Assembly: GCF_000466685.1 (NCBI RefSeq)
Contig: NZ_ANNG01000030.1
Span: forward strand, 1 to 64,000
Length of the DNA: 64,000 nucleotides
DNA from: Campylobacter concisus UNSWCS
GTDB lineage: Bacteria > Campylobacterota > Campylobacteria > Campylobacterales > Campylobacteraceae
Direction: 5' to 3'
Of this stretch, positions 43,695-53,974 are shown piece after piece (position 1 is the stretch's first letter; the number at the start of each line of letters is the position of its first letter). The position numbers and the translations under genes are program-made. Below the pieces are notes generated by a model. The model was not told the origin of the DNA. It made no database searches and saw nothing but the letters and a program-made list of their open reading frames with translations.

Positions 43695-44214
43695 TTTTAT
43701 ATCCTTTTACAGCTAAATTTGCGATGTACTCATCAAACGCCTCTTTTGAAGCCTCTTTTATAGCTTCATACTTTTGAGTATCACTAAGAACACTATCTGC
43801 GTATCTTACGCTCTTTTGACGTCTTGCCACACTAAAATCATACTCGCCAGTAGCAGGTATATCTATGACACGACCATCTTTAAATTTGGTTTTATAATTT
43901 AGAATTAAAAAAGCTTTATACGATGTAATATAGCCATATTCATCATAGATTATCGCCTCATAGGTTAAATTTTGCACAGAGACAATTATCGAAGTATCAG
44001 CGCTATCTTTGCTTGATAGTGATTTATGCAGCCTTGCGACCATACCTTCTTTTACTGCATCTTTTATCCAGACACTATTTTTTGGCTCTTCTTTGCTGAT
44101 AATAACATCAACATAAACTCTATCTCCAACCAAATCCTGCGAGATCTTTGAAACTGGTTTATAGCCACATCCGCATATAAATATCGCAATAAAAAACGCT
44201 AAAAAATATCTCAA
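43675..44214 (-). CDS. lptE: LPS-assembly lipoprotein LptE-like
   Basis: 179 residues: signal peptide MRYFLAFFIAIFICGC with a GC lipobox, directly followed by GYKPVSKISQD, the usual LptE beginning. The rest is beta-alpha, and lysine/aspartate rich. LptE plugs the LptD translocon in the outer membrane. Sequence conservation in this family is poor; the place next to leuS, as in C. jejuni (where the homologue has been so assigned), supports the call. It overlaps the diguanylate cyclase by 20 bases. Confidence 0.72.
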   Translation of the reverse strand: MRYFLAFFIAIFICGCGYKPVSKISQDLVGDRVYVDVIISKEEPKNSVWIKDAVKEGMVARLHKSLSSKDSADTSIIVSVQNLTYEAIIYDEYGYITSYKAFLILNYKTKFKDGRVIDIPATGEYDFSVARRQKSVRYADSVLSDTQKYEAIKEASKEAFDEYIANLAVKGYKNGSSNR

Positions 44215-44217
44215 AAT

Positions 44218-46683
44218 TTATCCTTTAATGACAAAATTTACCAATTTGCCTTTTATATAAATCTCTTTTAAAATTTCTTTTCCTTCAAGCCATTTAGCCA
44301 CGTTTTGCTTAGCTTGTTTTAAAATTTCACTCTCACTCTCGCTTGCTGCCACTTCAAACTCGGCTCTTTTCTTGCCATTTACTGTAACTGCAAGAGCGAT
44401 GCTATCTCTTACAAAGACCTCTTCTTTTACAGCTATCTTTGTGAAATTTTTTCTACCAAAAAGCTCTTCACTAAGCTCGTTTGCAATGTGCGGCACGATA
44501 GGCTCTAGTAAATTTAAGATGATGAAAAAGCCCTCAGCATTTACATCCTCATTATCTTGCGCATTTATAGCGTTTAGTGCCTCCATGCAAGCAGCGATTA
44601 AAGTGTTAAAAGCAAATGTATCGCCAAAAACCTCGGTTGATTTTTTAAGCGCTTCATAAATTTTAAGCCTTGCAAATTTCTCATCTTTATTTAAGCTTTC
44701 ATGATCTATCTCAGGCAGCTTGTCTATCTTTTTAATAGTTTGCGCCTTCTCCCAAAGCCTATTTAAAAACCTAAATGCACCTTCAACTGCGCTGTCGTTC
44801 CACTCAAGCTCTTTTTGAGGAGGAGCAGCAAAAAGTATAAAAAGCCTTGCCGTATCGGCGCCGTATCTATTTATGATATCATCAGGATCTACGACGTTGC
44901 CCTTGCTTTTACTCATCTTTTTGCCATCTTTTAAGACCATGCCTTGAGTTAGTAAATTTTCAAACGGTTCATCATCTCTTAGATAGCCAAGGTCTCTTAA
45001 GACCTTTTGGAAAAATCTAGCGTATAAAAGGTGCAAGATCGCATGTTCGATACCGCCGATGTACTGATCTACATTCATCCAATAATTCACACTTTTTTCA
45101 TCAAGTGCTTTTTGCTCCCAAGTCTTCTCATCACTTGCAAATCTAGCAAAATACCAGCTACTCTCCACGAATGTATCCATCGTATCAGTCTCTCTGATCG
45201 CGTCTTGGCCGCATTTTGGACACTTTGTAAATTTCCAAGTTGGATGTTTATCAAGCGGGTTGCCCTCGCCTGTGATCTTGACATCTTCAGGCAGTGCGAT
45301 AGGTAAATTTTCCTCTTTTTCAGGCACTACGCCGCAGCATTTGCAGTGCACGACAGGTATCGGCGCACCCCAGTATCTTTGGCGAGAGATTCCCCAGTCT
45401 CTTAGTTTGTAGTTTGTGATCCTTTTACCAAGACCATCTTTTTCAAATTTCTCTATTATAAAGCTTTTGGCATCCTCTGAGCTAAGGCCATTTATAAGCT
45501 CAGAATTTATAGCAACTCCGTATTCTGAAGACGCTTTAGAGCCGTCACTCTCACCCTCAAGTGGCTTTACGACTAGTTTTATAGGTAGATTAAATTTACT
45601 TGCAAACTCGAAGTCTCTTTGATCATGCGCAGGCACAGCCATGATAGCGCCACTGCCGTAGTCAGCTAGGATGAAATTTGCAACCCAAACTGGGATCTTT
45701 TCATTTGTGAGTGGATGAACGACGTAAATTCCTAAAAATTCTCCATCTTTATCGCTTGCTTGACGCTCTCTTGGGCTTTGATTAAGTATTGCTTTTATCT
45801 TTGCCTTCTTGCTTTCATCAAATTTATCACTTTCAAGAAGCGCTTTTACGATAGGATGCTCTGGCGCAAGGGCTGTGTAGCTAACGCCATAAATAGTATC
45901 AGGTCTTGTTGTAAATACCTCAAAACCATCAAATTTGCCGCCTAAAGTCTCTTTTGAAGCCTCATCAAGGCTAAATTTAAACTCCAAGCCGTAGCTTCTG
46001 CCGATCCAGTTTTCTTGCATTGTGATGACTTGATTTGGCCATTTGCCCTCAAGAAGTTTTAGATCTTCAAGTAGCTCGCTAGCGTATTTTGTGATGTTGA
46101 AGTAGTATCCTGGAAGCTCCTTTTGCACAACATCATTACCGCATCTCCAGCATTTACCGTCTTCAACCTGCTCGTTTGCAAGCACAGTTTGATCGTACTC
46201 ACACCAGTTTACGATGGCATTTTTTCTATAAACAAGCCCTTTTTCAAACATCTTTATAAAAAAGCTTTGCTCCCACTTTGTGTAAAGTGGGTCAGATGTA
46301 GCTAAAATTCTCTTTTTAGAGAATGAAAAGCCAAGGCTTGCAAGCTCCTTTTTCATATAGTCGATGTTTTCGTAAGTCCAAATTTTAGGGTGAATTTTAT
46401 GTTTTATGGCTGCGTTTTCAGCTGGCATACCAAAGCTATCAAAGCCGATAGGATGAAGCACGTTAAAACCGCTTTTTCTATATGATCTAGCCAGCGCATC
46501 GCCGATAGAGTAGTTTCTCACATGCCCCATATGTATGCGTCCGCTTGGATATGGAAACATACTTAGGATATATTTTTTTGGCAAGCTTAGATCATCTTTT
46601 GGTTCAAATTCTTCATTTTTATCCCAAATTTCTTGCCACTTCTTTTCTATCTTTAAAGGCTCATATTTTCTCTTCTCAGCCAT
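44218..46683 (-). CDS. leuS: Leucyl-tRNA synthetase
   Basis: 821-residue class Ia synthetase. HIGH motif as HMGH in [17 protein letters not shown], editing domain with [10 protein letters not shown], zinc-type insertion with [12 protein letters not shown] and KCPKCG, KMSKS in [14 protein letters not shown], and a C-terminal tRNA-binding domain. Length normal. It begins 9 bases after the small membrane protein gene and is followed by lptE after 3 bases. Confidence 0.97.
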   Translation of the reverse strand: MAEKRKYEPLKIEKKWQEIWDKNEEFEPKDDLSLPKKYILSMFPYPSGRIHMGHVRNYSIGDALARSYRKSGFNVLHPIGFDSFGMPAENAAIKHKIHPKIWTYENIDYMKKELASLGFSFSKKRILATSDPLYTKWEQSFFIKMFEKGLVYRKNAIVNWCEYDQTVLANEQVEDGKCWRCGNDVVQKELPGYYFNITKYASELLEDLKLLEGKWPNQVITMQENWIGRSYGLEFKFSLDEASKETLGGKFDGFEVFTTRPDTIYGVSYTALAPEHPIVKALLESDKFDESKKAKIKAILNQSPRERQASDKDGEFLGIYVVHPLTNEKIPVWVANFILADYGSGAIMAVPAHDQRDFEFASKFNLPIKLVVKPLEGESDGSKASSEYGVAINSELINGLSSEDAKSFIIEKFEKDGLGKRITNYKLRDWGISRQRYWGAPIPVVHCKCCGVVPEKEENLPIALPEDVKITGEGNPLDKHPTWKFTKCPKCGQDAIRETDTMDTFVESSWYFARFASDEKTWEQKALDEKSVNYWMNVDQYIGGIEHAILHLLYARFFQKVLRDLGYLRDDEPFENLLTQGMVLKDGKKMSKSKGNVVDPDDIINRYGADTARLFILFAAPPQKELEWNDSAVEGAFRFLNRLWEKAQTIKKIDKLPEIDHESLNKDEKFARLKIYEALKKSTEVFGDTFAFNTLIAACMEALNAINAQDNEDVNAEGFFIILNLLEPIVPHIANELSEELFGRKNFTKIAVKEEVFVRDSIALAVTVNGKKRAEFEVAASESESEILKQAKQNVAKWLEGKEILKEIYIKGKLVNFVIKG

Positions 46684-46691
46684 TTTTTCTC

Positions 46692-47030
46692 CTAAAATTC
46701 TTCTTGTGATTTGCTTGATTCTATTAGTACCAAGGCTAGTGAAAATATATTTGCAATGACCGCTCCAATAGCTAGTGAATAGCTAAGCGTTGCATTTTCA
46801 GAGACTTGCAAAATAACAAAAGCTGGTATAAGGTGCAAATCAGCAACCAACGAGCTAGCAAAAAGCTCAGCTGATAGTAAATTTTTAACACCGATCTTAA
46901 GTAGCGTAGAAACTAAATTTATACTAGCTGCCACAAAAAGGGCGATCTCGTTTTTATCATATAAAAACTCCGCCGTAGTCGTAAGACTCATCAGCGCAAA
47001 AAATATGTAGATAACTTTTCCCCAGTTCAT
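46692..47030 (-). CDS. Small integral membrane protein (DUF6394-like)
   Basis: 112 residues with three or four hydrophobic helices ([54 protein letters not shown]). I believe this is the DUF6394 family of epsilonproteobacteria; function unknown. It lies between secF (9 bases upstream) and leuS, so it is expressed with the Sec accessory genes, but no direct link is shown. Confidence 0.75.
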   Translation of the reverse strand: MNWGKVIYIFFALMSLTTTAEFLYDKNEIALFVAASINLVSTLLKIGVKNLLSAELFASSLVADLHLIPAFVILQVSENATLSYSLAIGAVIANIFSLALVLIESSKSQEEF

Positions 47031-47039
47031 TATCCCTCC

Positions 47040-48011
47040 TTACACAACGCCTTTTTCAAACATGGCACGCTCTTTATCACGCTCTTTTTTGATCCTTTGC
47101 TTCTCAGCCTCTCTAGCTCTAAAATGCTCGATGCTAAATTTAAACCAGATAAGAAATGGCGATGAGATGTAGATCGAGCTAATCGTTCCTATAACGATAC
47201 CAACGATAAGGATAAATGAAAATCCATGTATCATATCTCCACCAAATAAAAATAACACAACAACAGTCATCATCGTAGTGGCTGAAGTTAGGATAGTTCT
47301 TGAAAGTGTAGCTGAGACTGACTCGTTGATAACGCCCTCGATATCAGTTCTCTTACTCTCTTTTATGCCCTCTCTTATCCTGTCAAAAATGATGATCGTA
47401 TCATTTAGCGAGTAGCCAAGCACCGTTAGAACAGCCGCTAGTGTGTCTAAATTTACATCGATGTTAAATAGCGAAATAGCACCAACAGTTATAACGATAT
47501 CGTGAATTTCAGTTGCGATCGCAGCAAGCGCAAATCTCCACTCAAATCTAAATGTGATATAGATCAATATGCCAATTAGTGAAATTCCAAGAGCCATTAG
47601 ACCTTTTTCTCTAAGCTCATCACCAACCTTTGGACCAACGATATCAACACGTCTTACTTCAAAATTTCCAGTATCTTTTAAAATTTGCTTTATCTCAGTG
47701 CCGATGTCACCAGTTAAATTTGAACTTGATCCTGAAAATCTAATAACAGCCTCATCTTCGCTTCCAAACTCAGTAACAGAGGCGTTTTTAAGCACTTCAT
47801 TTGTGCCAAAAGCGTCGCGAATTTTATCAAGTGGCGCTTTGGTATCGTATTTTAGTTGGATAAGCGTACCACCAGAAAAATCGATGCCGTAGTTTAGACC
47901 CTTTGTTGCAAGTAAAAAAATAGAGCCAACAAATAAAAATATAGAAAGTGCGAGTGACACAAATCTAAACCGCATAAAATCATAAACTTTTGCCTTAGTG
48001 AAAATTTGCAT
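47040..48011 (-). CDS. secF: Protein translocase subunit SecF
   Basis: 323 residues with six transmembrane helices. After the first helix comes GLNYGIDFSGGTLIQLKYD (the SecF FSGG motif), then a periplasmic domain, and the RND-type core with GYSLNDTIIIFDRIRE and RTILTSATTMMTVVVLFLFGG. With SecD it uses the proton gradient to help complete protein export. It follows secD after 2 bases. A charged cytoplasmic tail ends the protein. Confidence 0.96.
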   Translation of the reverse strand: MQIFTKAKVYDFMRFRFVSLALSIFLFVGSIFLLATKGLNYGIDFSGGTLIQLKYDTKAPLDKIRDAFGTNEVLKNASVTEFGSEDEAVIRFSGSSSNLTGDIGTEIKQILKDTGNFEVRRVDIVGPKVGDELREKGLMALGISLIGILIYITFRFEWRFALAAIATEIHDIVITVGAISLFNIDVNLDTLAAVLTVLGYSLNDTIIIFDRIREGIKESKRTDIEGVINESVSATLSRTILTSATTMMTVVVLFLFGGDMIHGFSFILIVGIVIGTISSIYISSPFLIWFKFSIEHFRAREAEKQRIKKERDKERAMFEKGVV

Positions 48012-48013
48012 CC

Positions 48014-49594
48014 CTAGCTCCTTTTATAACCAAACCAAAGTCTGGTATTTCCGCTTTTTTCTATCTTGTCCATGACTGCATCAAACATGCCATGTGTGCC
48101 TAAAATGGCCGTTAGCATCGAAGCCATGATACCTATGGCCATTGTCACAGCAAAGCCTTTAACTGGGCCAGTACCATAAGCATAAAGCACCGCAACTGTG
48201 ATGATGGTAGTTAAGTTTGAGTCGATGATCGCACTCATAGCGTGCTCATAGCCCTTTTGCACGGCTGTCCTTATCGCCACGCCTTCACGCAAAAGCTCAC
48301 GTATACGCTCGTTTATGATGACGTTTGCATCAACCGCCATACCAATAGTTAGCACTATACCAGCCATACCAGGTAAGGTAAGCGTCGCTCCAAAAAGCGC
48401 CATGACAGCAACTAATATAACAACGTCTGCAACTAGCGCGATATTTGCAAAAATTCCAGCAATTCCATAATAAACTAGCATAAATAGCACAACCAAGATA
48501 GATCCAGCAGCAAGAGCTACCATGCTTTGATTGATACTCTCTTGTCCCAAAGATGGACCGACACTTCTTTTTTCTAGCATCTTAACAGGTGCTAAAAGTG
48601 CGCCACTTCTAAGTGCGATCGCCACGTCGTGAGCCTCGTCAAGTGTAAAGCCACCGCTGATCTGGCCGCTGCCACCGCCTATTCTTTCATTTATAACTGG
48701 AGCTGAATAGACCTTACCATCAAGCACGATAGCAAGCCTTTTACCGACATTTGCACCAGTAAAATCACCAAAAATTCTAGCACCTTCTGAATTTAGTGTG
48801 AAATTTATGATCGGTAGGTTATTTTGCTGAGAAAATGCGACCTTTGCGTCAGTTAGCATCGAGCCATCAAGCACAGGGATATTTTTAACGACATATTTTA
48901 CGCGGTCATTTTTAGCATCTTTAAAGATCACGTCGCCATAGCTTTCAGCCTCGGCCTCGCTCATGGTATTAGCTTGATCTTGTCTTTTGTCATCGACTGC
49001 CATAAGCTGCAAGTGAGCAGCCTTTGCGATAAGATCTCTCGCTCTTTGCTCGTCTTCTTCGGTTTTTATGCCAGGAAGCTCGACTAGGATATTGTCTTTG
49101 CCTTGTCTAGCGACTGTTGGCTCAGCTAGACCAAACTGATCAAGCCTGTTTCTAATGGTCTCAACAGCTTGTGAGATCGCATACTCGATCGTATCAAGCC
49201 TCTCTTGCTCTGTAAGAGTGATATGATAGTTTAGACCATCTTTTTTGATATCAAGCCCTTTTATCTCAGCCAAAGCCTTATCAACCTTTGGAGCCTCGTC
49301 ACTATCAAGCAGCGCAAAATCAACACTATCTTCTTTTATCTTAAATTTATCAATAAGCACATCTTCTTTTTTGGCATAATAATTTATGCTTCCAGCGATT
49401 GACTTGATCTTAGAGTGGATGGCTTCGTTAGTTTCAACACCAAGAAGCATATGAAGACCACCTTGAAGGTCAAGTCCTAGCGAAATTTTAGCTCCGCTTT
49501 GAGTCTGAAAAAAAGATGGCACCGAAAAGCCAAAACCAAAAACCAAGGCCAATATTAATATAATCAGCCTATATGTAACTCTTGCGTTACGCAT
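48014..49594 (-). CDS. secD: Protein translocase subunit SecD
   Basis: 526 residues: an N-terminal helix, GAKISLGLDLQGGLHMLLGV, a large periplasmic P1 domain with ETIRNRLDQFGLAEPTVARQG, and five C-terminal helices with MAVDANVIINERIRE and DSNLTTIITVAVLYAYGTGPVKGFAVTMAIG. All family motifs are intact. It sits between yajC (1 base overlap) and secF. Confidence 0.97.
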   Translation of the reverse strand: MRNARVTYRLIILILALVFGFGFSVPSFFQTQSGAKISLGLDLQGGLHMLLGVETNEAIHSKIKSIAGSINYYAKKEDVLIDKFKIKEDSVDFALLDSDEAPKVDKALAEIKGLDIKKDGLNYHITLTEQERLDTIEYAISQAVETIRNRLDQFGLAEPTVARQGKDNILVELPGIKTEEDEQRARDLIAKAAHLQLMAVDDKRQDQANTMSEAEAESYGDVIFKDAKNDRVKYVVKNIPVLDGSMLTDAKVAFSQQNNLPIINFTLNSEGARIFGDFTGANVGKRLAIVLDGKVYSAPVINERIGGGSGQISGGFTLDEAHDVAIALRSGALLAPVKMLEKRSVGPSLGQESINQSMVALAAGSILVVLFMLVYYGIAGIFANIALVADVVILVAVMALFGATLTLPGMAGIVLTIGMAVDANVIINERIRELLREGVAIRTAVQKGYEHAMSAIIDSNLTTIITVAVLYAYGTGPVKGFAVTMAIGIMASMLTAILGTHGMFDAVMDKIEKSGNTRLWFGYKRS

Positions 49595-49866
49595 TATTTA
49601 TCTTCGATCTTTTTAGCTACAAACTCGCGTGCTATACGAACGATTACATCATCGTTAAGTTTAACTTTGATAAAATCATTTTCGGCTTTAATCACTTCGC
49701 ATATAAGTCCGCCATTAGTTACTATCTTATCGCCTTTGTCAAGAGCCGCAAGCATTGCTGCGTGGGCTTTTTGTTGTTTTTGTTGAGGTCTGATAACCAA
49801 AAAGTAAAATATGGCGAAAAGCACAACAAGAGGTAGTAATGATGTTAAAAAATCAGCGTTTTGCAT
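49594..49866 (-). CDS. yajC: Preprotein translocase accessory subunit YajC
   Basis: 90 residues: one transmembrane helix (about 10-24), then FYFLVIRPQQKQQKAHAAMLAALDKGDKIVTNGG, the YajC signature. YajC associates with SecDF. It starts the long minus-strand train that runs to the MagIII gene. Its first 28 bases overlap, head to head, the start region of the divergent lnt gene. Confidence 0.95.
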   Translation of the reverse strand: MQNADFLTSLLPLVVLFAIFYFLVIRPQQKQQKAHAAMLAALDKGDKIVTNGGLICEVIKAENDFIKVKLNDDVIVRIAREFVAKKIEDK

Positions 49867-51134
49867 GGATTTCCTTATTTGTAAGATTTTTAAACGGACA
49901 TTTTAGCACTAAAATTATAATAAAAGCCTTTGTCGGTGCTTTTTTGCTTTCTAATTTCATTTTTTTAGCTATGGCTGAAAATCAAATTTTAAATTTCATC
50001 TCACCTTTTCTCACACTAGCTGGAATTTTCGTCATAATAAATTTAAGCAGGGCTGGCTTTTTCGCGGCTGGATTTTTCACTGGGGTTTTGTGGTTTTACT
50101 GGATCGGCTTTAGTTTTATCTACTATGAGCTTGTCTGGCTTATCCCATTTATCATCCTATTTGTAGCCCTTGTTTATGGGCTTTTGTTTTGGATAGCCTC
50201 TTTCCCAAGCTTTGTGCCACTAAGAGCCGTTTTGTTATTTTTAATAAGCTACGTGCATCCATTTGGCTTTAACTGGTTTAACCTTGAAGCAACGCTTGTT
50301 TTAGGCGCTTTTGAGCCAAATACTAGAGGGCTTATATTTATATTTTTAGCAGCCATCTCTTTAAGTCTAAATAATAAATTTTTAAAATTTAGCCTAGCTT
50401 TTATCTGCCTCATCGCCGCTTTGCAGTTTAAAAGTAACGAGGCGAAAACTCTACCATTTGACGTGGAGCTAGTAAATACCAATGTCGCTCAAAGAGCGCG
50501 CTGGGATAAAAGCTTGCGCATGAAATTTACAAATGAAAATTTAGACATGATAAATAGCGCCATCGCCGAGCAAAAACGTCTAATCGTGCTGCCTGAGAGT
50601 GCGTTTCCATTATTTATGACAAATGAGCCGCTACTTGTTGATGAGCTAAAAGAGCTTTCAAAAAAGATAACCATCGTAGCTGGTGCGCTTGCCTATGAAA
50701 ATAATCAAATTTATAACTCTGCATTTTTGTTTCAAGATGGTGCTCTTAGGCGAATGGACAAGAAATTTTTAGTGCCATTTGGAGAAGAAATTCCTCTGCC
50801 AAAATTTATGCAAGATGCGGTAAATAAGCTATTTTTTGGCGGAGCTAGCGACTTTAAAAAGGCTGAAAATTTTAGCGACTACGAGATAGACGGGGTTAAA
50901 ATCAGAAATGCTATCTGCTACGAGGTGACAAGAGAGGAGCTTTATAAGGGTGAATTTGACGTGGTCGTAGCTATCACAAACAACGGCTGGTTTGTGCCAA
51001 GTAGCGAACCTGTGCTTCAAAGGGTTCTTATAAAACACCTTGCCACAAAGTATAATAAAGCGGTCTATCACAGCGTAAATGGCTCAAAAAGTGAAATTAT
51101 TTTGCCAAAAAAAGCGTTTTGGGATGAGTTTTAA
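49839..51134 (+). CDS. lnt: Apolipoprotein N-acyltransferase
   Basis: 431 residues, with six or so N-terminal helices and a C-terminal nitrilase domain. The catalytic triad is visible as E253 in LPESAFP, K308 in MDKKFLVPFGEEIPLP and C360 in NAICYEV. Lnt adds the third acyl chain to lipoproteins in the inner membrane; many lipoproteins are encoded in this window. The start at 49839 has AAGAGG upstream but lies inside the divergent yajC; a later start is possible. It converges with metK. Confidence 0.92.
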   Translation: MMLKNQRFAWISLFVRFLNGHFSTKIIIKAFVGAFLLSNFIFLAMAENQILNFISPFLTLAGIFVIINLSRAGFFAAGFFTGVLWFYWIGFSFIYYELVWLIPFIILFVALVYGLLFWIASFPSFVPLRAVLLFLISYVHPFGFNWFNLEATLVLGAFEPNTRGLIFIFLAAISLSLNNKFLKFSLAFICLIAALQFKSNEAKTLPFDVELVNTNVAQRARWDKSLRMKFTNENLDMINSAIAEQKRLIVLPESAFPLFMTNEPLLVDELKELSKKITIVAGALAYENNQIYNSAFLFQDGALRRMDKKFLVPFGEEIPLPKFMQDAVNKLFFGGASDFKKAENFSDYEIDGVKIRNAICYEVTREELYKGEFDVVVAITNNGWFVPSSEPVLQRVLIKHLATKYNKAVYHSVNGSKSEIILPKKAFWDEF

Positions 51135-51143
51135 AAGAAATTT

Positions 51144-51173
51144 AAAGTGGCTTTTAGATAAAGCCACTTTTTT
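51144..51173. terminator. Bidirectional terminator between lnt and metK
   Basis: AAAGTGGCTT (51144-51153) and AAGCCACTTT (51161-51170), perfect 10-bp stem with a 7-base loop, flanked by A and T runs. It sits between convergent stops. Confidence 0.9.
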
Positions 51174-51175
51174 GA

Positions 51176-52381
51176 TTATTTTTTTAGTAAAGCCTTGAAA
51201 GTATCGACCGCATCAAGCTTTTCCCAAGGGTATTTTGCATTTCCCACTTGGCCTTTTGCAGCTACTTTTGCGTATAAAAATGTCTCTTTACTTGGCTTAT
51301 CAAGACCAAATTTATTTGTTATCCAGCGAGGTGTTAGAGAAAAATGCTCGCTTACAAAATTTGAAAGCATATCGTCATTTACGCCGTTTGCGTGAGTTCC
51401 CATAGTATCAACACTAACTGAAGTTGGCTTTGCAACACCGATTGCGTAGCTTATCTGAACGATGCATTTTTTAGCAAGACCAGCTGCGACTATGTTTTTA
51501 GCTATCCAGCGCGCTGCGTAAAGTCCGCTGCGATCAACCTTTGTGTAGTCCTTACTTGACTGAGCGCCACCACCTATTGGGCTATATCCGCCAAAGCTAT
51601 CGACGATCAGTTTTCTGCCTGTTAGGCCGCTATCGTGAAGTGAGCTGTGATTTACATATCTGCCTGTTGGGTTTATATAGATGATCGTTTTTTCTTTATT
51701 ATATAGCTCTTTTGGAAGGCCAGTTTCGTCTATTAAATTTTGTATTAGTGCGCGAAGCTCTTCTATCTTTATGCTCTCCACGCAAGGGGCAGAGACGACG
51801 ATAGTGTGGATGCTTTGAGGTTTGCAGTTTTCAAAGTTATCTTTACTGCCGTAATCAATCGTAACCTGCGTTTTTATATCAACGCCAAGTTTATCAGGGT
51901 TTGCTTTGGCAAATTTATATACTTTTTCACAAAGCATTCTTGCGTAAGTTATAGCTGCTGGCATAAATTCTTTCGCTTCGCAACTTGCAAAGCCAAACAT
52001 AATGCCTTGATCACCTGCTCCGATCTCGCCGTCACTTTGATCAACGCCTTGATTTATATCTGGACTTTGTTGATTTAGGCAGACTTTGACCTCGATATCA
52101 TCTGGATGCAAGCACTGCTCTTTTGTAAAGTTGCTCTTTCCGTCATATCCAATATGCGCAAGAGCGTCTTTTACGATCTTTTCGTAGTCTTTATAAGAGA
52201 GTTTTACTTTTGAGTTTATCTCTCCGCCTATTACTATATTTTTTCCGGCTACAAAAACTTCGCTTGCGACGCGTCCATTTGGATCTTGTGTTAAGATAGT
52301 ATCAACAATGCTATCAGCGATGATATCAGCGCATTTATCTGGATGACCTGGACTTACAACTTCAGAAGTAAATAGATACAT
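51176..52381 (-). CDS. metK: S-adenosylmethionine synthetase
   Basis: 401 residues. SEVVSPGHPDKCADIIAD at the N-terminus (methionine/ATP His), GAGDQGIMFGFA, and GGGAQSSKDYTKVDRSGLYAARWIAKN (phosphate loop) are the family signatures. It makes SAM, needed among others by MiaB and RimO here. It is a single gene with a TACAAT promoter box upstream. Confidence 0.97.
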   Translation of the reverse strand: MYLFTSEVVSPGHPDKCADIIADSIVDTILTQDPNGRVASEVFVAGKNIVIGGEINSKVKLSYKDYEKIVKDALAHIGYDGKSNFTKEQCLHPDDIEVKVCLNQQSPDINQGVDQSDGEIGAGDQGIMFGFASCEAKEFMPAAITYARMLCEKVYKFAKANPDKLGVDIKTQVTIDYGSKDNFENCKPQSIHTIVVSAPCVESIKIEELRALIQNLIDETGLPKELYNKEKTIIYINPTGRYVNHSSLHDSGLTGRKLIVDSFGGYSPIGGGAQSSKDYTKVDRSGLYAARWIAKNIVAAGLAKKCIVQISYAIGVAKPTSVSVDTMGTHANGVNDDMLSNFVSEHFSLTPRWITNKFGLDKPSKETFLYAKVAAKGQVGNAKYPWEKLDAVDTFKALLKK

Positions 52382-52414
52382 TTTCGTCCTTTTCCTTGGT
52401 TAAATTTTCGTGCA

Positions 52415-52420
52415 ATTGTA
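52415..52420 (-). promoter_or_regulatory. metK -10 box
   Basis: TACAAT on the minus strand after TTGT, 34 bases before the metK ATG. I saw no SAM riboswitch; the leader is too short for one. Confidence 0.45.
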
Positions 52421-52519
52421 ACAAATCTATATAAAAAGCGAATTAATCTTTTTAAATTTCTTTATATTTAAAAATCATTTAGCTAAAATCAACAAAAAAC
52501 TAATTTATTAAGGTGTCAA

Positions 52520-53887
52520 ATGAATATGTTTAAAAACATTGCAAGAAGATACGCCGATGGAAATTTGATCGTTCAAATTTTAGTTGGTATCATCCTAGGT
52601 GCCCTAGTTGGCTTTTACACACATTATCAAGCAGCCCCTTACAACCAAATCTCAGCTAAAATTCAAACCATCCAAAAAGAGAGTGGCTTAAGCGTAGATG
52701 AAGTCATAAAAACTCGCCTTAGCCAAGATGAAGCAAAGCAACTTGATGATGCCAAAGAAAAGGCTAGTTCGGCTGATTCTATCGCTGCTTCAGCCTCAGT
52801 TTTAGGAGATTTGTTTAAAGGTGCTCTAAAAGCGATCGCACCTATTCTTGTATTTGTTTTAGTTGCAACCTCTATCATTTTAAAAGATTTTGGTCATACA
52901 AAAGGCATGCAAAAGATCATCGCACTCTACCTTGTTGGCACCTTTTTAGCAGCTGTTGTGGCGGTTATTGCAAGCTTTTTATTTCCTATCGAAATACCGC
53001 TAAAAGGTCTGCAAAGCGCTGATATGTCAGCACCTCAAGGCATCACAAACGTGCTAAAAGATCTTATCTATAAAATGGTCGAAAATCCGATAACCGCCCT
53101 AGCAAACGGCAACTATATAGGCATCATCACTTGGGCGATAGGCGGTGGCATCGCTATGAGATATGCTACACCTGAAACCAAAAAGGTATTTAAAGATATA
53201 AGCGACGGCGTAACTCATATCGTTAAATTTATCATTAGACTTGCTCCATTTGGCATATTTGGTATGGTTGCTATCAGCATTCATGACACTGGATTTGAGG
53301 CACTTGCAGGATATCTAAAACTAATCTTAGTCCTTGTTGGAGCGATGCTTGTCGTGGCATTTATCGTCTATCCAGCGATGGTTTTTGCACTAACTAAGAA
53401 AAATCCTTATCCACTTGTGATGATCTGCCTAAAAGAGAGCGCGATCTCAGCATTTTTTACAAGAAGCTCGGCTGCAAACATCCCTGTAAATATGGCGCTT
53501 TGTAAAAAGCTTGGGCTAAAAGAGGAGCTCTACTCGATCTCTATCCCACTTGGCGCTACTATAAACATGGGCGGTGCGGCAGTTACTATCAGTATCCTAG
53601 CGCTTACTGCGGTAAATTCTATCCCATCTATCACAGTTACATTTGGCGATGCGCTTCTTCTTTGCTTCATCTCAGCTCTTGGCGCGTGCGGCGCATCTGG
53701 CGTGGCTGGAGGATCGCTTCTTCTAGTGCCATTGGCGTGCGGACTTTTTGGCATTGGCAACGATATCGCTATGCAGTTTGTCACAGTTGGCTTTACGATA
53801 GGCGTTATCCAAGACTCAGTTGAAACTGCGCTAAATAGCTCATCAGATGTGCTTTTTACAGCAGTTGCCTCAGAGACTTCAAACTAA
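52520..53887 (+). CDS. sstT: Sodium-dependent serine/threonine symporter SstT
   Basis: 455 residues, dicarboxylate/amino acid:cation symporter family. It matches SstT closely: [93 protein letters not shown] and [18 protein letters not shown]. After the first helix there is an extra stretch of about 45 polar, helical residues (about 42-88) not present in E. coli SstT. It takes up serine and threonine, major carbon sources for Campylobacter. Confidence 0.92.
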   Translation: MNMFKNIARRYADGNLIVQILVGIILGALVGFYTHYQAAPYNQISAKIQTIQKESGLSVDEVIKTRLSQDEAKQLDDAKEKASSADSIAASASVLGDLFKGALKAIAPILVFVLVATSIILKDFGHTKGMQKIIALYLVGTFLAAVVAVIASFLFPIEIPLKGLQSADMSAPQGITNVLKDLIYKMVENPITALANGNYIGIITWAIGGGIAMRYATPETKKVFKDISDGVTHIVKFIIRLAPFGIFGMVAISIHDTGFEALAGYLKLILVLVGAMLVVAFIVYPAMVFALTKKNPYPLVMICLKESAISAFFTRSSAANIPVNMALCKKLGLKEELYSISIPLGATINMGGAAVTISILALTAVNSIPSITVTFGDALLLCFISALGACGASGVAGGSLLLVPLACGLFGIGNDIAMQFVTVGFTIGVIQDSVETALNSSSDVLFTAVASETSN

Positions 53888-53894
53888 CCTTCAT

Positions 53895-53925
53895 AAAATT
53901 TCAGCTAAATTTTGGCTGAAATTTT
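53895..53925 (+). terminator. Terminator after sstT
   Basis: AAAATTTCAGC (53895-53905) and GCTGAAATTTT (53915-53925), perfect 11-bp stem with a 9-base loop, then ACTTTTATCC. Confidence 0.75.
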
Positions 53926-53944
53926 ACTTTTATCCATTTTTTTG

Positions 53945-53950
53945 TAAAAT
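53945..53950 (+). promoter_or_regulatory. pepF -10 box
   Basis: TAAAAT in a TTTTTTTGTAAAATG context, 24 bases before the pepF ATG; an AAAGGATAA ribosome site follows. Confidence 0.45.
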
Positions 53951-53974
53951 GTCCCAAAAATTTAAAGGATAAAT

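Noticed and set aside
52382..52519. SAM riboswitch before metK
   Set aside because: The leader between the -10 box and ATG is about 30 bases, too short to fold into one.
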